Below, piece by piece: positions 7,393 through 15,721 of a stretch of 64,000 nucleotides of DNA. Location: positions 936,789 through 1,000,788 of the forward strand of contig NZ_CP037968.1 in the NCBI RefSeq assembly GCF_019633745.1. The letters are read 5' to 3'. A model generated the notes under the pieces. That model was not told the DNA's origin, ran no database searches, and worked only from the letters and a program-made list of their open reading frames with translations. How positions within the stretch are numbered: position 1 is the stretch's first letter; each line of letters starts with the position of its first letter. The position numbers were made by a program, and so were the translations under genes. Source of the DNA: Methanofollis formosanus (GTDB taxonomy: Archaea; Halobacteriota; Methanomicrobia; Methanomicrobiales; Methanofollaceae).

Positions 7393-8516
7393 ATCGCCTC
7401 TGCAACCTCCTCTTTGGTCCCTGAGACCGGGGTCTTCCCTTCGGCCGTCAGGATCTCAAATGCTCCGCCCGTCGCCCCCATCGCGGGCGGCGTATTCATC
7501 ACCACCATGCTCACTCCAGTCTTCTCGATCATTGCCCGTGCCCGTGCTTCCTCGGCCCACCCGAGTTTGAAGGCGACCGCCGTCCCCTCGAACCCCTCGA
7601 TCACGGCGTCGAGCACCTTCGGGAGGGGACGGAGGGCGAGGTCCACCGGCGTCCCGCTCGGGATCTTTCCGCGCGCCCGCACCGGGGCGAAGTCCGAGAT
7701 CGCCGCCGCCGAGATATAATAGTCGGCGCCCGCACGCACCGCCGAGAGGGCGGCCTCCATCATCTCGGCCGCCGTATCCACCGGTATATTCTTCACGCAC
7801 GGCACCGCGGGCCCTGCGTGGACGATCGTCACGTCCGCCCCGAGCCTGAAGGCCTCCAGGGCCAGCGCCCGGCCCATCCTCCCGGTCGACCTGGAGGTGA
7901 GCACCCGCACGTCGTCGACCGGTTCGGCACAGGCGCCGCTGGTGACGACCACCCGTCTGCCCGCGAGCGGTCGGCCCGAGAGGGCGCGCTCGACATGGAG
8001 GACGATCTCTTCGATGCCGGCGATCTTCGCCTTCTCTTCCTCGATCCTGGGCGGGACCACGTCGATCCCCCACCTGCGGAGCTTCTCCAGGTTCTCCACC
8101 ACGCCGGGGTGGCGGTACATGCTCTCGTGCATCGCCGGCACGACCACCACCGGCATCCCGCGGCCCAGGGCCGTCGTCGCGAAGGTGGTCACCGGGGTAT
8201 CGTCGATCCCGACGGCGATCTTGCCGATCGTATTCGCGGTGCAGGGCGCGACGAGGAGGAGGTCGGCACACCCCCCTTCGCCGCAGTAGAGCACATGCTC
8301 CACCATCCCGGTGCACCGGGTGATCGCCTCCCGTCCGGTGGCGTAGGTGAGGGCGTCAGGATGAACGATCCCGCACGCCGCCCCGCTCATCACCGCCTGC
8401 ACCGTCGCCCCGCGGCGCCGGAGTTCGTGGGCGAGTTTCACCGTCTCGACGGCGGCGATGCTCCCGGTGACCGCAAGGACCACCGTCTTTCCGTTCAGCC
8501 TTCCGCCATCACTCAT
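7374..8516 (-). CDS. coaBC: Bifunctional phosphopantothenoylcysteine decarboxylase / phosphopantothenate--cysteine ligase
   Basis: 380 residues from ATG 8516. The N-terminal flavoprotein (CoaC, about 10-180) shows VLAVTGSIAAVETVKL, the FMN-site stretch LLLVAPCTANTIGKIAVGI and PAMHESMYRHPGV. The C-terminal ligase (CoaB, about 190-375) shows the Rossmann start RRVVVTSGACAEPVDDVR, the STGRMG turn, and VAFKLGW carrying the catalytic lysine region. Together they turn 4'-phosphopantothenate plus cysteine into 4'-phosphopantetheine. The start overlaps the upstream taw2 stop by 4 bases (ATGA). The upstream-extended frame to 8546 is not needed. Confidence 0.93.
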   Translation of the reverse strand: MSDGGRLNGKTVVLAVTGSIAAVETVKLAHELRRRGATVQAVMSGAACGIVHPDALTYATGREAITRCTGMVEHVLYCGEGGCADLLLVAPCTANTIGKIAVGIDDTPVTTFATTALGRGMPVVVVPAMHESMYRHPGVVENLEKLRRWGIDVVPPRIEEEKAKIAGIEEIVLHVERALSGRPLAGRRVVVTSGACAEPVDDVRVLTSRSTGRMGRALALEAFRLGADVTIVHAGPAVPCVKNIPVDTAAEMMEAALSAVRAGADYYISAAAISDFAPVRARGKIPSGTPVDLALRPLPKVLDAVIEGFEGTAVAFKLGWAEEARARAMIEKTGVSMVVMNTPPAMGATGGAFEILTAEGKTPVSGTKEEVAEAIWSALL

Positions 8517-9382
8517 GAGAGCACCACATCGTGTACGACATGCCATATATGCGGCCCATATTTCTTTACTTTGCGGGTTGTAACCTCCGCCGCAAACCCG
8601 GCGCCCTCTGCCGCCGCCCTGGCCGCCGCTGTGGCGTCCCCCAGGGCGTGGAGATGGATGACCGTCCCGGCCTCTGCATGGGCGAGGGCCGCGGGGAAGA
8701 AATCGGGGGCGTCGAAGTGGCCCATCACCACCCGGTCGTAGACGCCGTCGAGGAGGTCGCGGCAGTCGTCGTTCTCGGGTCGCACCCGCTCTTCAAGTCG
8801 GTTCTCGTGAACATTTCTCTGGAGGTACCCAAAAGAGACGGGGTTGATCTCCATCGCGTGCACCTTCGCCCCCGCAGACGCCATCGGGACCGTGAAATAC
8901 CCGATCCCGGCGAACATATCGGCCACCCGCTCGCCGGGCGCGACGACCCGGCCCATCAACCGCCGCTCCTCCAGGTTGCCCTGGGCGAACATCACCTCAG
9001 CCGGGTTGAGCCAGTAGCGAAACCCGTTCTCGTGGTGACAGACCGGGTGGGGCTCGCCGTACAGCACCTCGGTGCTGGGGAGACGGCGGACCCCGTCGAT
9101 CCCGCCGAGGTACAGCACGCAGGCCGGAGAGCGCCATGCCAGGATCGCCGCCACCTCCTCGTCGGTGGGGCGGGGACCGTGGAGGACGGCGGTGTCCCCC
9201 ACCATCTGGAATGAGCGGCCCTCGTACGGCCGGCGCTCCGGCAGGTCGAGGTCGGCCTCATACCCGTCCCGCACCGGGACATAGGCCAGACCTTCCTCGA
9301 CATAGGGGCGGCGGGACGGGTCGGCCCACACCTCCCGCATCGCCGCCGCGAGGCCGGCCCTGGAGACCGTGCGCACCCGCAT
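8513..9382 (-). CDS. taw2: tRNA-Phe wybutosine-synthesis transferase, Tyw2/Taw2-type (Trm5 superfamily)
   Basis: 289 residues from ATG 9382. The order is a small N-terminal region, a beta-rich Trm5-type part with GEPHPVCHHENGFRYWLNP and VMFAQGNLEERRLMG, then the SAM domain: motif I VADMFAGIGYFTVPMA, AMEINPVSFGYLQRNV, and VVMGHFDAPDFFPAAL. The MGH in place of the Trm5 N-L-P type catalytic triplet points to Tyw2/Taw2, which transfers the aminocarboxypropyl group of SAM to demethylwyosine-37, rather than to the m1G37 methyltransferase Trm5. Lies between nmd3 and coaBC. The choice between Taw2 and Taw22 activity is inference. Confidence 0.8.
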   Translation of the reverse strand: MRVRTVSRAGLAAAMREVWADPSRRPYVEEGLAYVPVRDGYEADLDLPERRPYEGRSFQMVGDTAVLHGPRPTDEEVAAILAWRSPACVLYLGGIDGVRRLPSTEVLYGEPHPVCHHENGFRYWLNPAEVMFAQGNLEERRLMGRVVAPGERVADMFAGIGYFTVPMASAGAKVHAMEINPVSFGYLQRNVHENRLEERVRPENDDCRDLLDGVYDRVVMGHFDAPDFFPAALAHAEAGTVIHLHALGDATAAARAAAEGAGFAAEVTTRKVKKYGPHIWHVVHDVVLS

Positions 9383-9384
9383 GC

Positions 9385-10425
9385 TCACCCGACAAGGACG
9401 AGCCGTTCGGTCTCCTCGTCCCTGAGGATCCGGATCGTCCCCCCGTCCTCGACCTGGAGCCAGGGAACCGCCCGGCACTCGACCGGCGCCTGGGTCCCGG
9501 GGTCGAGGAGCCCGATGACGTCGCCGTCATGGTAGGTGACCAGGGCGTTCTCGGCGTCGCCCACATTGCCGACAAGCCGTTCGATCTCGTCCTCGGCAAT
9601 AAAACGCGCCGTGCCTTCTTTGAGGTCGTAGACCTGAAGGCGGCCGTGGCCCGCGCCCCGCACCTCCATATACCCCTTGCGGACGACGACGACGTCGCCG
9701 GTCTGGAACCTGGGGAGGCGGACGAGATAGGTGACGCGGTACAGACGCTTGCCGTCCCTCTCGCCGACGAGTTTGGGGTGAGTGGTCATCTTCCCGCCGA
9801 GGACGGAGCAGAGCTGGGAGGAGATGATCTGCCCGATGTGCTGGGAACCGACGACGATGTCGATGCCGTCCTTCGTCTCGTCGATACTCGAGACAAACGA
9901 GAGACGTTCTCCGGCCTCCTGGAGCCCGTCCTCGGTCTCCTCCGCGATTCTCATCGCCCGGTCCATCTCGCGGCCCGAGGGTTTCCGGCCGGTAGCCCTG
10001 AGCTGGATGATCCCCTCGTAATACCCGCCGCTGATCCGGTTGCACCGGTCACACTGCTCTTTTATCCAGACGATCTTGACCTTGCAGGTCCCTGAGACCT
10101 CGACGCCGTACAGTCTTCCCGAGACCGTCAGGTCGACGAAGGTCCGGTTCGGCGTCGGGTCGGTATAGGTCAGCGTCGTCTCGGCACCCCGGAGATCGGG
10201 GTGGAGGATGAGGGCCGCGAGGGCGATCTCGTTGACCAGGGTCTCGTGGTCGACGGTGGTGTCGGTCCAGGTCCTGCCGTGCTTCTGGGAACCGCAGACC
10301 GGACAGAAGATACTCTCCACCCTGGGCTCGCACTTCAGCCACTCGGTCTCCGCCGCCCGGCACTCGTTGCAGAGCCCGGCCGAGGGTTTGCCGCAGCGCG
10401 GGCAGACGCTCCTGAGGATCTCCAT
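9385..10425 (-). CDS. NMD3-family ribosome-associated protein
   Basis: 346 residues. Paired zinc-binding cysteines are at C8/C11 and C19/C22, a third pair CPVC at about 41-44, and a fourth, CDRCN, near 123-127, as in archaeal and eukaryotic NMD3. After the ribbons come the OB/SH3-like domains, with VVVRKGYMEVRGAGHGRLQVYDL in the second half. In eukaryotes NMD3 carries the 60S subunit out of the nucleus. The archaeal protein is thought to act in large-subunit maturation. It is 2 bases from the DUF424 stop and its own stop lies 2 bases from the taw2 start, so the three are co-transcribed. Confidence 0.9.
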   Translation of the reverse strand: MEILRSVCPRCGKPSAGLCNECRAAETEWLKCEPRVESIFCPVCGSQKHGRTWTDTTVDHETLVNEIALAALILHPDLRGAETTLTYTDPTPNRTFVDLTVSGRLYGVEVSGTCKVKIVWIKEQCDRCNRISGGYYEGIIQLRATGRKPSGREMDRAMRIAEETEDGLQEAGERLSFVSSIDETKDGIDIVVGSQHIGQIISSQLCSVLGGKMTTHPKLVGERDGKRLYRVTYLVRLPRFQTGDVVVVRKGYMEVRGAGHGRLQVYDLKEGTARFIAEDEIERLVGNVGDAENALVTYHDGDVIGLLDPGTQAPVECRAVPWLQVEDGGTIRILRDEETERLVLVG

Positions 10426-10427
10426 GG

Positions 10428-10718
10428 TCAGAGGGAGAAGATGAGGGCGTGCGGGACGTTGCCGATCGTCATGCAGCCCTCCCTGGTGATCAGTCCCATC
10501 GCGACCGCGACCCCGACCGCCTCTTCGCCGATGAGGTTGGCGTTGGAGGCACCGCGGAGGGCGGCCCGCACTTCCTCTTCGGTCGCGGGCGTCGAGCCGT
10601 AAAAGGCCTCGGTGACGGCGATCTCGACATCACCGTGGCAGAGGGTGGTGTTGAGCAGGTCTTCGTCGCAGACCGCCACCACGGCACCCTCCCTGGTATG
10701 GTGGACCTTGAGGTACAT
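10428..10718 (-). CDS. DUF424 family protein
   Basis: 96 residues from ATG 10718 (MYLKVHHTREGAVVAVCDEDLL); the longer frame upstream overlaps tatD and is not coding-like. The family signature includes CDEDLLNTTL, GDVEIAVTEAFYG and ANLIGEEAV, followed by GCMTIGNVPHALIF. DUF424 is an archaeal beta/alpha protein found next to nmd3 and translation factors. The function is unknown, but the neighbourhood points to ribosome or RNA biology. Confidence 0.9.
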   Translation of the reverse strand: MYLKVHHTREGAVVAVCDEDLLNTTLCHGDVEIAVTEAFYGSTPATEEEVRAALRGASNANLIGEEAVGVAVAMGLITREGCMTIGNVPHALIFSL

Positions 10719-10762
10719 CAGTACGTACGTTGTACGGCGATGGTAAAAAAGAGGTGGATCGT

Positions 10763-11590
10763 TCAGAGAGAAATTTCGACGCCATAGACCGCAGACGGCG
10801 TGTGAGCGTGGATCTGCCAGGCCTGGTCCGCGGTGATCGCACCCGACTCGAGCATCGTGCGGGTGACTCTCGGGACCGATTTGGGGCCGAGCACCGCGCC
10901 GGGCCGGGTGTTGTCGTCCATGTAGTCGGTCTCCATCGTGAACCGCCGCCCGGCACGCGCCATTTCGGCAAGCCCTTCCTGTTTGGCGAGGAAGGAGGGC
11001 ATCAGGGGAGTGTCGGGAGTGGCGTAGTGTTTGACGACGCGGCCGGGGTCCATCCCGGCCCGTCTCGCGAGGTCGACGATGTCGGCGCATGGTCCGCTCT
11101 CGGCATGGAGTTGCACCGCACACCCGAGGTCGGCGCCGAGTTCGAGGGCGTGGACGAGCACCTGCTCGGAGGCGGCGGCGACGTCGGGCTCCACCGGGAA
11201 GTGGGGGCGACCGCTCTTGAGGGCGACGGCCTTCCCCTCCTCGACATACTCGGCCGCCACGTCGAGTCCGGCGCAGGCAAGGTCGGCGGCGGCGGCAAGC
11301 CCGATCCGGTCGGCATATTTCAGGACTTCGATGGGGTGGACGCCGAGGATGGGAAAGACCGTGACGCCCACCTCGCGGACCATCCCGGCGACCCGCAGGG
11401 TCTCGTCGAAGGCCGTCCGGTAGTCCTCCCCTCGCCGCGGGCAGACGCCGACGGTGTAGGCCGGGAGGGCGACCATGAAGACGTGCGTCCCGCCGGCACG
11501 CTTGAAGTCTTTCGCCGCCTCCACCCCGCGGCCGTGGACCGGGTCGAAGTGGATGTGGTCGTCGGTGATCGGGGTCTCAGGCAGTTTCAT
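10763..11590 (-). CDS. TatD-like metal-dependent hydrolase
   Basis: 275 residues with an amidohydrolase-type TIM barrel. Metal ligands are visible as DDHIHFDP near residue 9-16, ILGVHPIEV near 100, the H-x-E site QLHAESGP near 160, HYATPDTP near 188 and METDYMDDN near 220. This archaeal branch is related to TatD DNases but usually annotated only as a metal-dependent hydrolase. Substrate unknown. It overlaps mptD by 14 bases, and the 44-base gap to DUF424 contains TTTTTT and a GTACGTAC palindrome on the minus strand. Confidence 0.85.
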   Translation of the reverse strand: MKLPETPITDDHIHFDPVHGRGVEAAKDFKRAGGTHVFMVALPAYTVGVCPRRGEDYRTAFDETLRVAGMVREVGVTVFPILGVHPIEVLKYADRIGLAAAADLACAGLDVAAEYVEEGKAVALKSGRPHFPVEPDVAAASEQVLVHALELGADLGCAVQLHAESGPCADIVDLARRAGMDPGRVVKHYATPDTPLMPSFLAKQEGLAEMARAGRRFTMETDYMDDNTRPGAVLGPKSVPRVTRTMLESGAITADQAWQIHAHTPSAVYGVEISL

Positions 11591-11915
11591 CGATAGACCT
11601 GATGCTCATGAGAGGATACTCGCCGGTGAAACGGAGGTCGGCGACGCACCGTGCCGTCCCGACCTGCGTGGTGATCTCCACCGAGAACATCGCCCCGGCC
11701 AGTTCGGAGTAGCCGAAGGGGTTGGCGGTCATCATCTCGCGGTCCAGAGTGACATGGATCTCCTCGACGTACGGCTGGAGCCCGACGGCCTGCTCGATCG
11801 CGGTCTCCACGCTTGCGGCCGTCGCACGGGAGATCGGCGTCCCGACCCACTGGTGGTACAGGGCGCCGAGTTTGATCCCGGCCTCGAAGGCCGCCTGTTC
11901 ACGGTCACTGCTCAT
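11577..11915 (-). CDS. mptD: Archaeal dihydroneopterin aldolase MptD
   Basis: 112 residues. The family pattern is complete: FEAGIKLGALYHQWVGTPIS at 10-29, a central helix TAASVETAIEQAVGLQPYVE, and IHVTLDREMMTANPFGYSELAGAMF. MptD cleaves 7,8-dihydroneopterin to 6-hydroxymethyl-7,8-dihydropterin for methanopterin (H4MPT) synthesis, so it links the run to methanogenesis cofactors. It is the first gene of the minus-strand run down to 4073, with no close upstream gene on that strand. Confidence 0.92.
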   Translation of the reverse strand: MSSDREQAAFEAGIKLGALYHQWVGTPISRATAASVETAIEQAVGLQPYVEEIHVTLDREMMTANPFGYSELAGAMFSVEITTQVGTARCVADLRFTGEYPLMSIRSIDETA

Positions 11916-11933
11916 GGAGGATCATGGGCGGTG

Positions 11934-12158
11934 ATGGGATTTATAGGGTGGCGAGGAGGAACGGGGGGCGACGCACACGGCACTGAGAGTGGGAAGGCCG
12001 CCTCACCAGCAGGAGAAAAAAATGCTATCCCCCTCTCGCGCGCCGGGAGCCTGACCGCCGCCGTCGAGGAGATGAGAAAAGACGCCGACCGGATCTTCGA
12101 CGACCTCCTTGAGGTGGCCGGCGAACCGGACGAGACGATGGGGGTCAGGCGGTCGTGA
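11934..12158 (+). CDS. Possible short ORF or gene remnant
   Basis: A 74-codon frame whose last 40 residues look protein-like (SLTAAVEEMRKDADRIFDDL, an amphipathic helix) while its first 30 do not. It may be a short protein starting at an internal ATG near 12069, a remnant of a larger gene, or chance. I recognise no family and there is no clear ribosome-binding site. Confidence 0.2.
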   Translation: MGFIGWRGGTGGDAHGTESGKAASPAGEKNAIPLSRAGSLTAAVEEMRKDADRIFDDLLEVAGEPDETMGVRRS

Positions 12159-12167
12159 GACCGTCCG

Positions 12168-12743
12168 CTACACCCAGGTGACCCGTCCCGGCGACGCCCA
12201 GGCGACCGAGAAGCCCGGGGCCGCCGCAAGCAGGGCCAGGAGGAGGAGTGGGAGACCGAAGACCAGCACCAGTGCCAGCACCGCCCTCGCCTTCGAAAGG
12301 TCCTGGAGTTCCTGCAGCCCGAGATAGAGCAGAAGAACAGACCAGAGGAACCCGACAAGGGCGACGCCGGGAATCCACCCCAGGAGCGCCGTCGGCGTCA
12401 GTCCGACGACGGCCACCCTGCAGGTGGTGCCGACGCCGTTGCGTCCGCCGAGTCCATAGACGAAGAGATGGAGCCAGAAAATACCGATACAGACGGTCAG
12501 GACCGATGCGATCGCCATCGGGAGCATGAGTTCGGGGGTGAGCCCGCTCACTGCGGCAAGGACGGTCATGATGAGGTTGAAGAGGACGATCACGAGGCCG
12601 TACGCCAGGACCGTCCCTGCACGCTCCTGCCGGATCTGCTGGAAGATCCCGGTGGGATGAACGAGGGCTCGAACGATCAGACGAGGATATTTTTGCAGAG
12701 CATTCTTCAGGTGCATGAGTTTCTCTCCATACGATGAGGTCAC
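12168..12743 (-). CDS. YIP1-family membrane protein
   Basis: 191 residues with about five hydrophobic helices, starting near residues 45-65. The N-terminal HLKNALQKYPRLIVRALVHPTGIFQQIRQER is the cytosolic lead typical of archaeal YIP1/DUF1282 proteins, followed by YGLVIVLFNLIMTVLAAVSG and a GLGGRNG turn. Function in archaea is unknown. The start at 12743 overlaps the lipoprotein stop by 4 bases (ATGA), and the internal ATG at 12716 is an alternative. It is last in the envelope-gene run. Confidence 0.75.
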   Translation of the reverse strand: MTSSYGEKLMHLKNALQKYPRLIVRALVHPTGIFQQIRQERAGTVLAYGLVIVLFNLIMTVLAAVSGLTPELMLPMAIASVLTVCIGIFWLHLFVYGLGGRNGVGTTCRVAVVGLTPTALLGWIPGVALVGFLWSVLLLYLGLQELQDLSKARAVLALVLVFGLPLLLLALLAAAPGFSVAWASPGRVTWV

Positions 12744-13861
12744 GTCCTCCCCTCCAGGGGGCCGACCGAGGTGGCGATCCGCACCATCACCTCTCTCCGC
12801 TCCGGCCCCCCAAGCCGGTAAGCCGTCGTGCCGTCCGACCAGACGAAGATGGCGGCACCGTCTTCCCTGAAATACCGGGCCTCCACCCCGTCGACCATCA
12901 CCTCTTCGGCGTCTTCGGGGACGGGCGGGACCGGGAGGTCGGCAGGCCGGACCGTGAGCCTGATCTGGTCGGCGTCGTCCTCCCGCGCATAGATCACGGT
13001 GGTGGAGAGAGCAGGGATGTGATGGGCCTCGACGAACGCGTACCCCTCAGGGATCCAGGACGGCGCCGGGATGCCGGGGCCTGCGAATGTCTCCAGTTCG
13101 TCAAGGCTCTCCACCAAGATCGGGGTGAGAGCAAAGGTCCGTGCCAGGGTGACGTTCGTCCCGGGCGGCGGTTCGAAGACGAAGGTCTCCGCAGGGAATG
13201 CCGGGTCCAGATCGACCTCCGCATACTGCGCGGCGATCACCTCGCGCCCCCCTCCATCCAGGAGAGACGCCTCGACCAGGGTCCAGGCCCCGGCATCGAT
13301 CACCGCCCGCACGCCATAGACCTCGTCGCGCCCGCCGATCGGCGCCGTCCCGATCGGACCGTCGCCTCTTACCTCCACCTCATAGACCGGACGGCCATCG
13401 CACTTCCCCTCTGCAACGGAGGAGAGAGGGCCCTCCACGACGGCGGCCACCGCCGCCTGGTACACCTCCCGTCCGGTCTGCGCCTGCCTGACGGTGTCGG
13501 CGAAGAGAGAGCTGGCATATGCTGCCGGGATCACCGCGGCGTTGCCCGCGGTCGGGTCATAGATCCAGACCCTCCTGCCGTCGTTGACGACGAGGGTCCC
13601 GGCGTACTCGCCTTCGAGATACTCGAAACGGTAGCGCTCCCCGTCTTCAGAAGAGATCCTGGCCGTGGTGTTCCAGTCCTGGGCGGCCAGATCAACAAGG
13701 GCCGAGAAGCCGGCGGTCCCGTCATGAACCCGGGCGACCTGCGTCTGCACCTCCGCTGCAGAGGGGGCGTTGCACCCGGCGGCAAGCACCGCGGCGACGA
13801 GTAGGACGATGAACATCGCCTGCCAGGGAATCACTTTCCTTACCGGTTCTCCGGTAGGCAT
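12740..13861 (-). CDS. Secreted lipoprotein with LolA/DUF4367-like domain
   Basis: 373 residues from ATG 13861. Basic N-terminus VRKVIPWQ, a hydrophobic core MFIVLLVAAVLAAGC with a lipobox LAAGC, then a mature part starting NAPSAAEVQ. The next about 220 residues have the LolA/LolB-like open-barrel pattern (helix, then strands such as YRFEYLEGEYAGTLVVNDGRRVWIYDP). The last about 120 (PSWIPEGYAFVEAHHI, VWSDGTTAYRLGG) match a DUF4367-like domain. It is probably anchored outside the cell membrane. Binding partner unknown. The frame is open far upstream to 14224, but that part is not protein-like. Confidence 0.75.
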   Translation of the reverse strand: MPTGEPVRKVIPWQAMFIVLLVAAVLAAGCNAPSAAEVQTQVARVHDGTAGFSALVDLAAQDWNTTARISSEDGERYRFEYLEGEYAGTLVVNDGRRVWIYDPTAGNAAVIPAAYASSLFADTVRQAQTGREVYQAAVAAVVEGPLSSVAEGKCDGRPVYEVEVRGDGPIGTAPIGGRDEVYGVRAVIDAGAWTLVEASLLDGGGREVIAAQYAEVDLDPAFPAETFVFEPPPGTNVTLARTFALTPILVESLDELETFAGPGIPAPSWIPEGYAFVEAHHIPALSTTVIYAREDDADQIRLTVRPADLPVPPVPEDAEEVMVDGVEARYFREDGAAIFVWSDGTTAYRLGGPERREVMVRIATSVGPLEGRT

Positions 13862-14365
13862 GGCCCGGTTTCGGGTTTCTCCATCTGTCTGATAACAGGA
13901 ATCTTTTCGGTCCATCTTCCAGTGATTGCAGGGGCTTGGTCCTTTCCGACTGTCCGTCTTCTCCCTCCCTCCGAAGAAAGACCGATGCCGGTTCATGCGG
14001 CAGGGAGCGGCCGGACCATACCTGCCGCAAAGGCCGGGACCGAAAAGGTGCAGGATTAGAGATTCGTCCTGCGGTTCGCCTCCCGGGATGCCGGCCCTCA
14101 AGAGAGATGGGGGGTGCCCCTCCAGGTGGGGCAAAACGCCCTCCTGAAGGGTCAGATGCAGGCACAGGAAGGGAAGTCCGGTGTCATCAGCCCTCGGCCG
14201 GAGACAGGCACCCGGTTCCGGCATCCACGGTTACGAGTATATTTTTCTGGTTATATATTGATTGTGTGCCGATTCTATGCACATCCAGAGGAAGAATGGT
14301 GGGAAGAAGAACATTTTATCGAAGAGAGGGGTCGGCGTCTTCGGGGTTGTGCCTTGCATTTCACT
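13862..14365. other. 500-base gap with a likely minus-strand promoter
   Basis: No protein-like frame. The only notable signal is an AT-rich stretch at 14235-14262 with TATA-like sequences on both strands, part of a motif shared with the 17.0-kb gap. If it serves the lipoprotein gene the leader would be about 370 bases long. Confidence 0.4.
14218..14246 (-). promoter_or_regulatory. TATA plus conserved GTGGATGCC leader motif, copy 1
   Basis: On the minus strand AAAAATATACT is followed seven bases later by GTGGATGCC. The same arrangement and spacing occur at 17023-17051 upstream of another lipoprotein gene on the same strand. Probably an archaeal TATA box with a shared leader or regulator site. 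Confidence 0.5.
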
Positions 14366-14731
14366 TTACCGGGGATAAAGTTTCACCGTGCCTTCTCTCT
14401 CCTCGACGGCATGCTGAGCACCCCTCAACCGCCAGAGCGCCCGGACGCCATAGACGGCGACCGCCCCTGATATCACAACCCAGGGCGTGCAGATGAATAG
14501 CACGAATCTGATATCGAGTGCCATGGGATTGCTGTACCACTGGTCCAGAAATAGAATCGTGATAGAAAGACCCAACCCGAAGACCGGAATACACACAAAG
14601 GAGAGAAGAAACCAGGCATACTCGTTCGGCGATATTTTTTCCTCTCTTTTGCCCGTGAAGGAGGGATAGAAGAACCAGACGGCAAAAAAAACCGTCACAA
14701 TCGGGATCAGATAGATCGATTCAAAGAACAT
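14366..14731 (-). CDS. Three-helix membrane protein, unknown
   Basis: 121 residues: MFFESIYLIPIVTVFFAVWFF (helix 1), a basic loop with TGKREEKISPNEYA, helix 2 WFLLSFVCIPVFGLGLSITILF, a short polar loop with DQWYSNP, helix 3 FVLFICTPWVVISGAVAVYGV, then a basic tail. No family recognised. It lies 39 bases downstream of the secreted protein 14771-15718 and is probably co-transcribed with it and 15722-16246. Confidence 0.6.
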   Translation of the reverse strand: MFFESIYLIPIVTVFFAVWFFYPSFTGKREEKISPNEYAWFLLSFVCIPVFGLGLSITILFLDQWYSNPMALDIRFVLFICTPWVVISGAVAVYGVRALWRLRGAQHAVEEREGTVKLYPR

Positions 14732-14770
14732 GGCCTGCTCCTCCGCCGGGCAGAGACAGAAAAATCGGGA

Positions 14771-15718
14771 TCATTCCATCTCTCCCTCAACCGCCGCCAC
14801 GTACTCCCGGTACGGTTCTTCGGCACCGTCATGATAGGCGATCCCCGAGAAGACCCAGACCGGCGCGACGGTGTTCTGTTCGGAGATCCTCGGTTCCATC
14901 CAGTACCCGACCGAGATCTCCTCGATCGATACCCGGTCGTACCCGCTCATCTCACAGGGGCGAACGGTCTTTCCGGCCTTCAGGTGATCATATGCCTCCT
15001 CTGCGGAGATGACCGGTGTCTCCCCTGCAGCCTCGACCTCACGCCAGCACCTCACCATCCCGACGACATCGCCGCCGTCGCCGATGGTCACCGCCATCTC
15101 GTCGCCGTAGACCGGGACGCCGTCGAGTGTCCTCGCGTACCTGACGGCGAGCGTCACATCGTAGATCTCTTCGGGTTCGCTGCTCCCCGCCTGCCAGACC
15201 TCGTGCCGCTGGTCCACCTCGACGGCGCTCACCTCCGCACCGGCCGGCAGCAGTCCCCGCTCCTCCAGGAAGGCGTCGGCGATCGCTATCGCTTCATCTC
15301 TGGAAGGGAGGGCGGGCGGTTCGGTGACGGCATCGGGGAACATGCGGTCAGGGACTTCATAGAGAACCGCCCCGGAGGCGGGATACATCGAGAGGCGTAC
15401 GGGACCGTCCTTCGAGTCGTCGACCACCCGGATCTCTCCGGTCCTCTGGTTGCACACCTCCGCCTTTCCGGTCATCCCGAACCGTGCCGCGACCTCCTCC
15501 ACCGACTGCGTCGTCACCGTCGGCACATCGGTGCGGTACAGAGGGTACGATGCATTGGTCAACTCCGGAAACGCTGTCGACACCTCGAACGCAGTTCCGG
15601 CACCCTTCAGGTCTGCCGGCAACGGTCCGCCCTCTCCGTCATCCCCGGGGAAGAGTGAGAATATGGCAAGTACGAGGATGAGGGCGAGAACGCCGGCGAT
15701 GAGGATGATCTTTTTCAT
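14771..15718 (-). CDS. Membrane-anchored extracellular protein, PepSY/YycH-like layout, unknown function
   Basis: 315 residues. One N-terminal anchor (MKKIILIAGVLALILVLAIF) is followed by a soluble domain. The repeated pattern PSRDEAIAIADAFLEERGLLP and VISAEEAYDHLKAG, each with acidic helices, resembles PepSY/YycI-type extracytoplasmic domains. No lipobox cysteine is present, so the first helix probably stays as an anchor. It is followed 3 bases later on the coding strand by nothing conserved, and preceded by the multi-pass protein 15722-16246 with a 3-base gap, so the two are likely a pair. Confidence 0.6.
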   Translation of the reverse strand: MKKIILIAGVLALILVLAIFSLFPGDDGEGGPLPADLKGAGTAFEVSTAFPELTNASYPLYRTDVPTVTTQSVEEVAARFGMTGKAEVCNQRTGEIRVVDDSKDGPVRLSMYPASGAVLYEVPDRMFPDAVTEPPALPSRDEAIAIADAFLEERGLLPAGAEVSAVEVDQRHEVWQAGSSEPEEIYDVTLAVRYARTLDGVPVYGDEMAVTIGDGGDVVGMVRCWREVEAAGETPVISAEEAYDHLKAGKTVRPCEMSGYDRVSIEEISVGYWMEPRISEQNTVAPVWVFSGIAYHDGAEEPYREYVAAVEGEME

Positions 15719-15721
15719 GGT

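Noticed and set aside
10719-10762. GTACGTAC palindrome between tatD-like and DUF424 genes as an operator
   Set aside because: Short and seen only once here; it may be chance. Left as a note in the gene entry.
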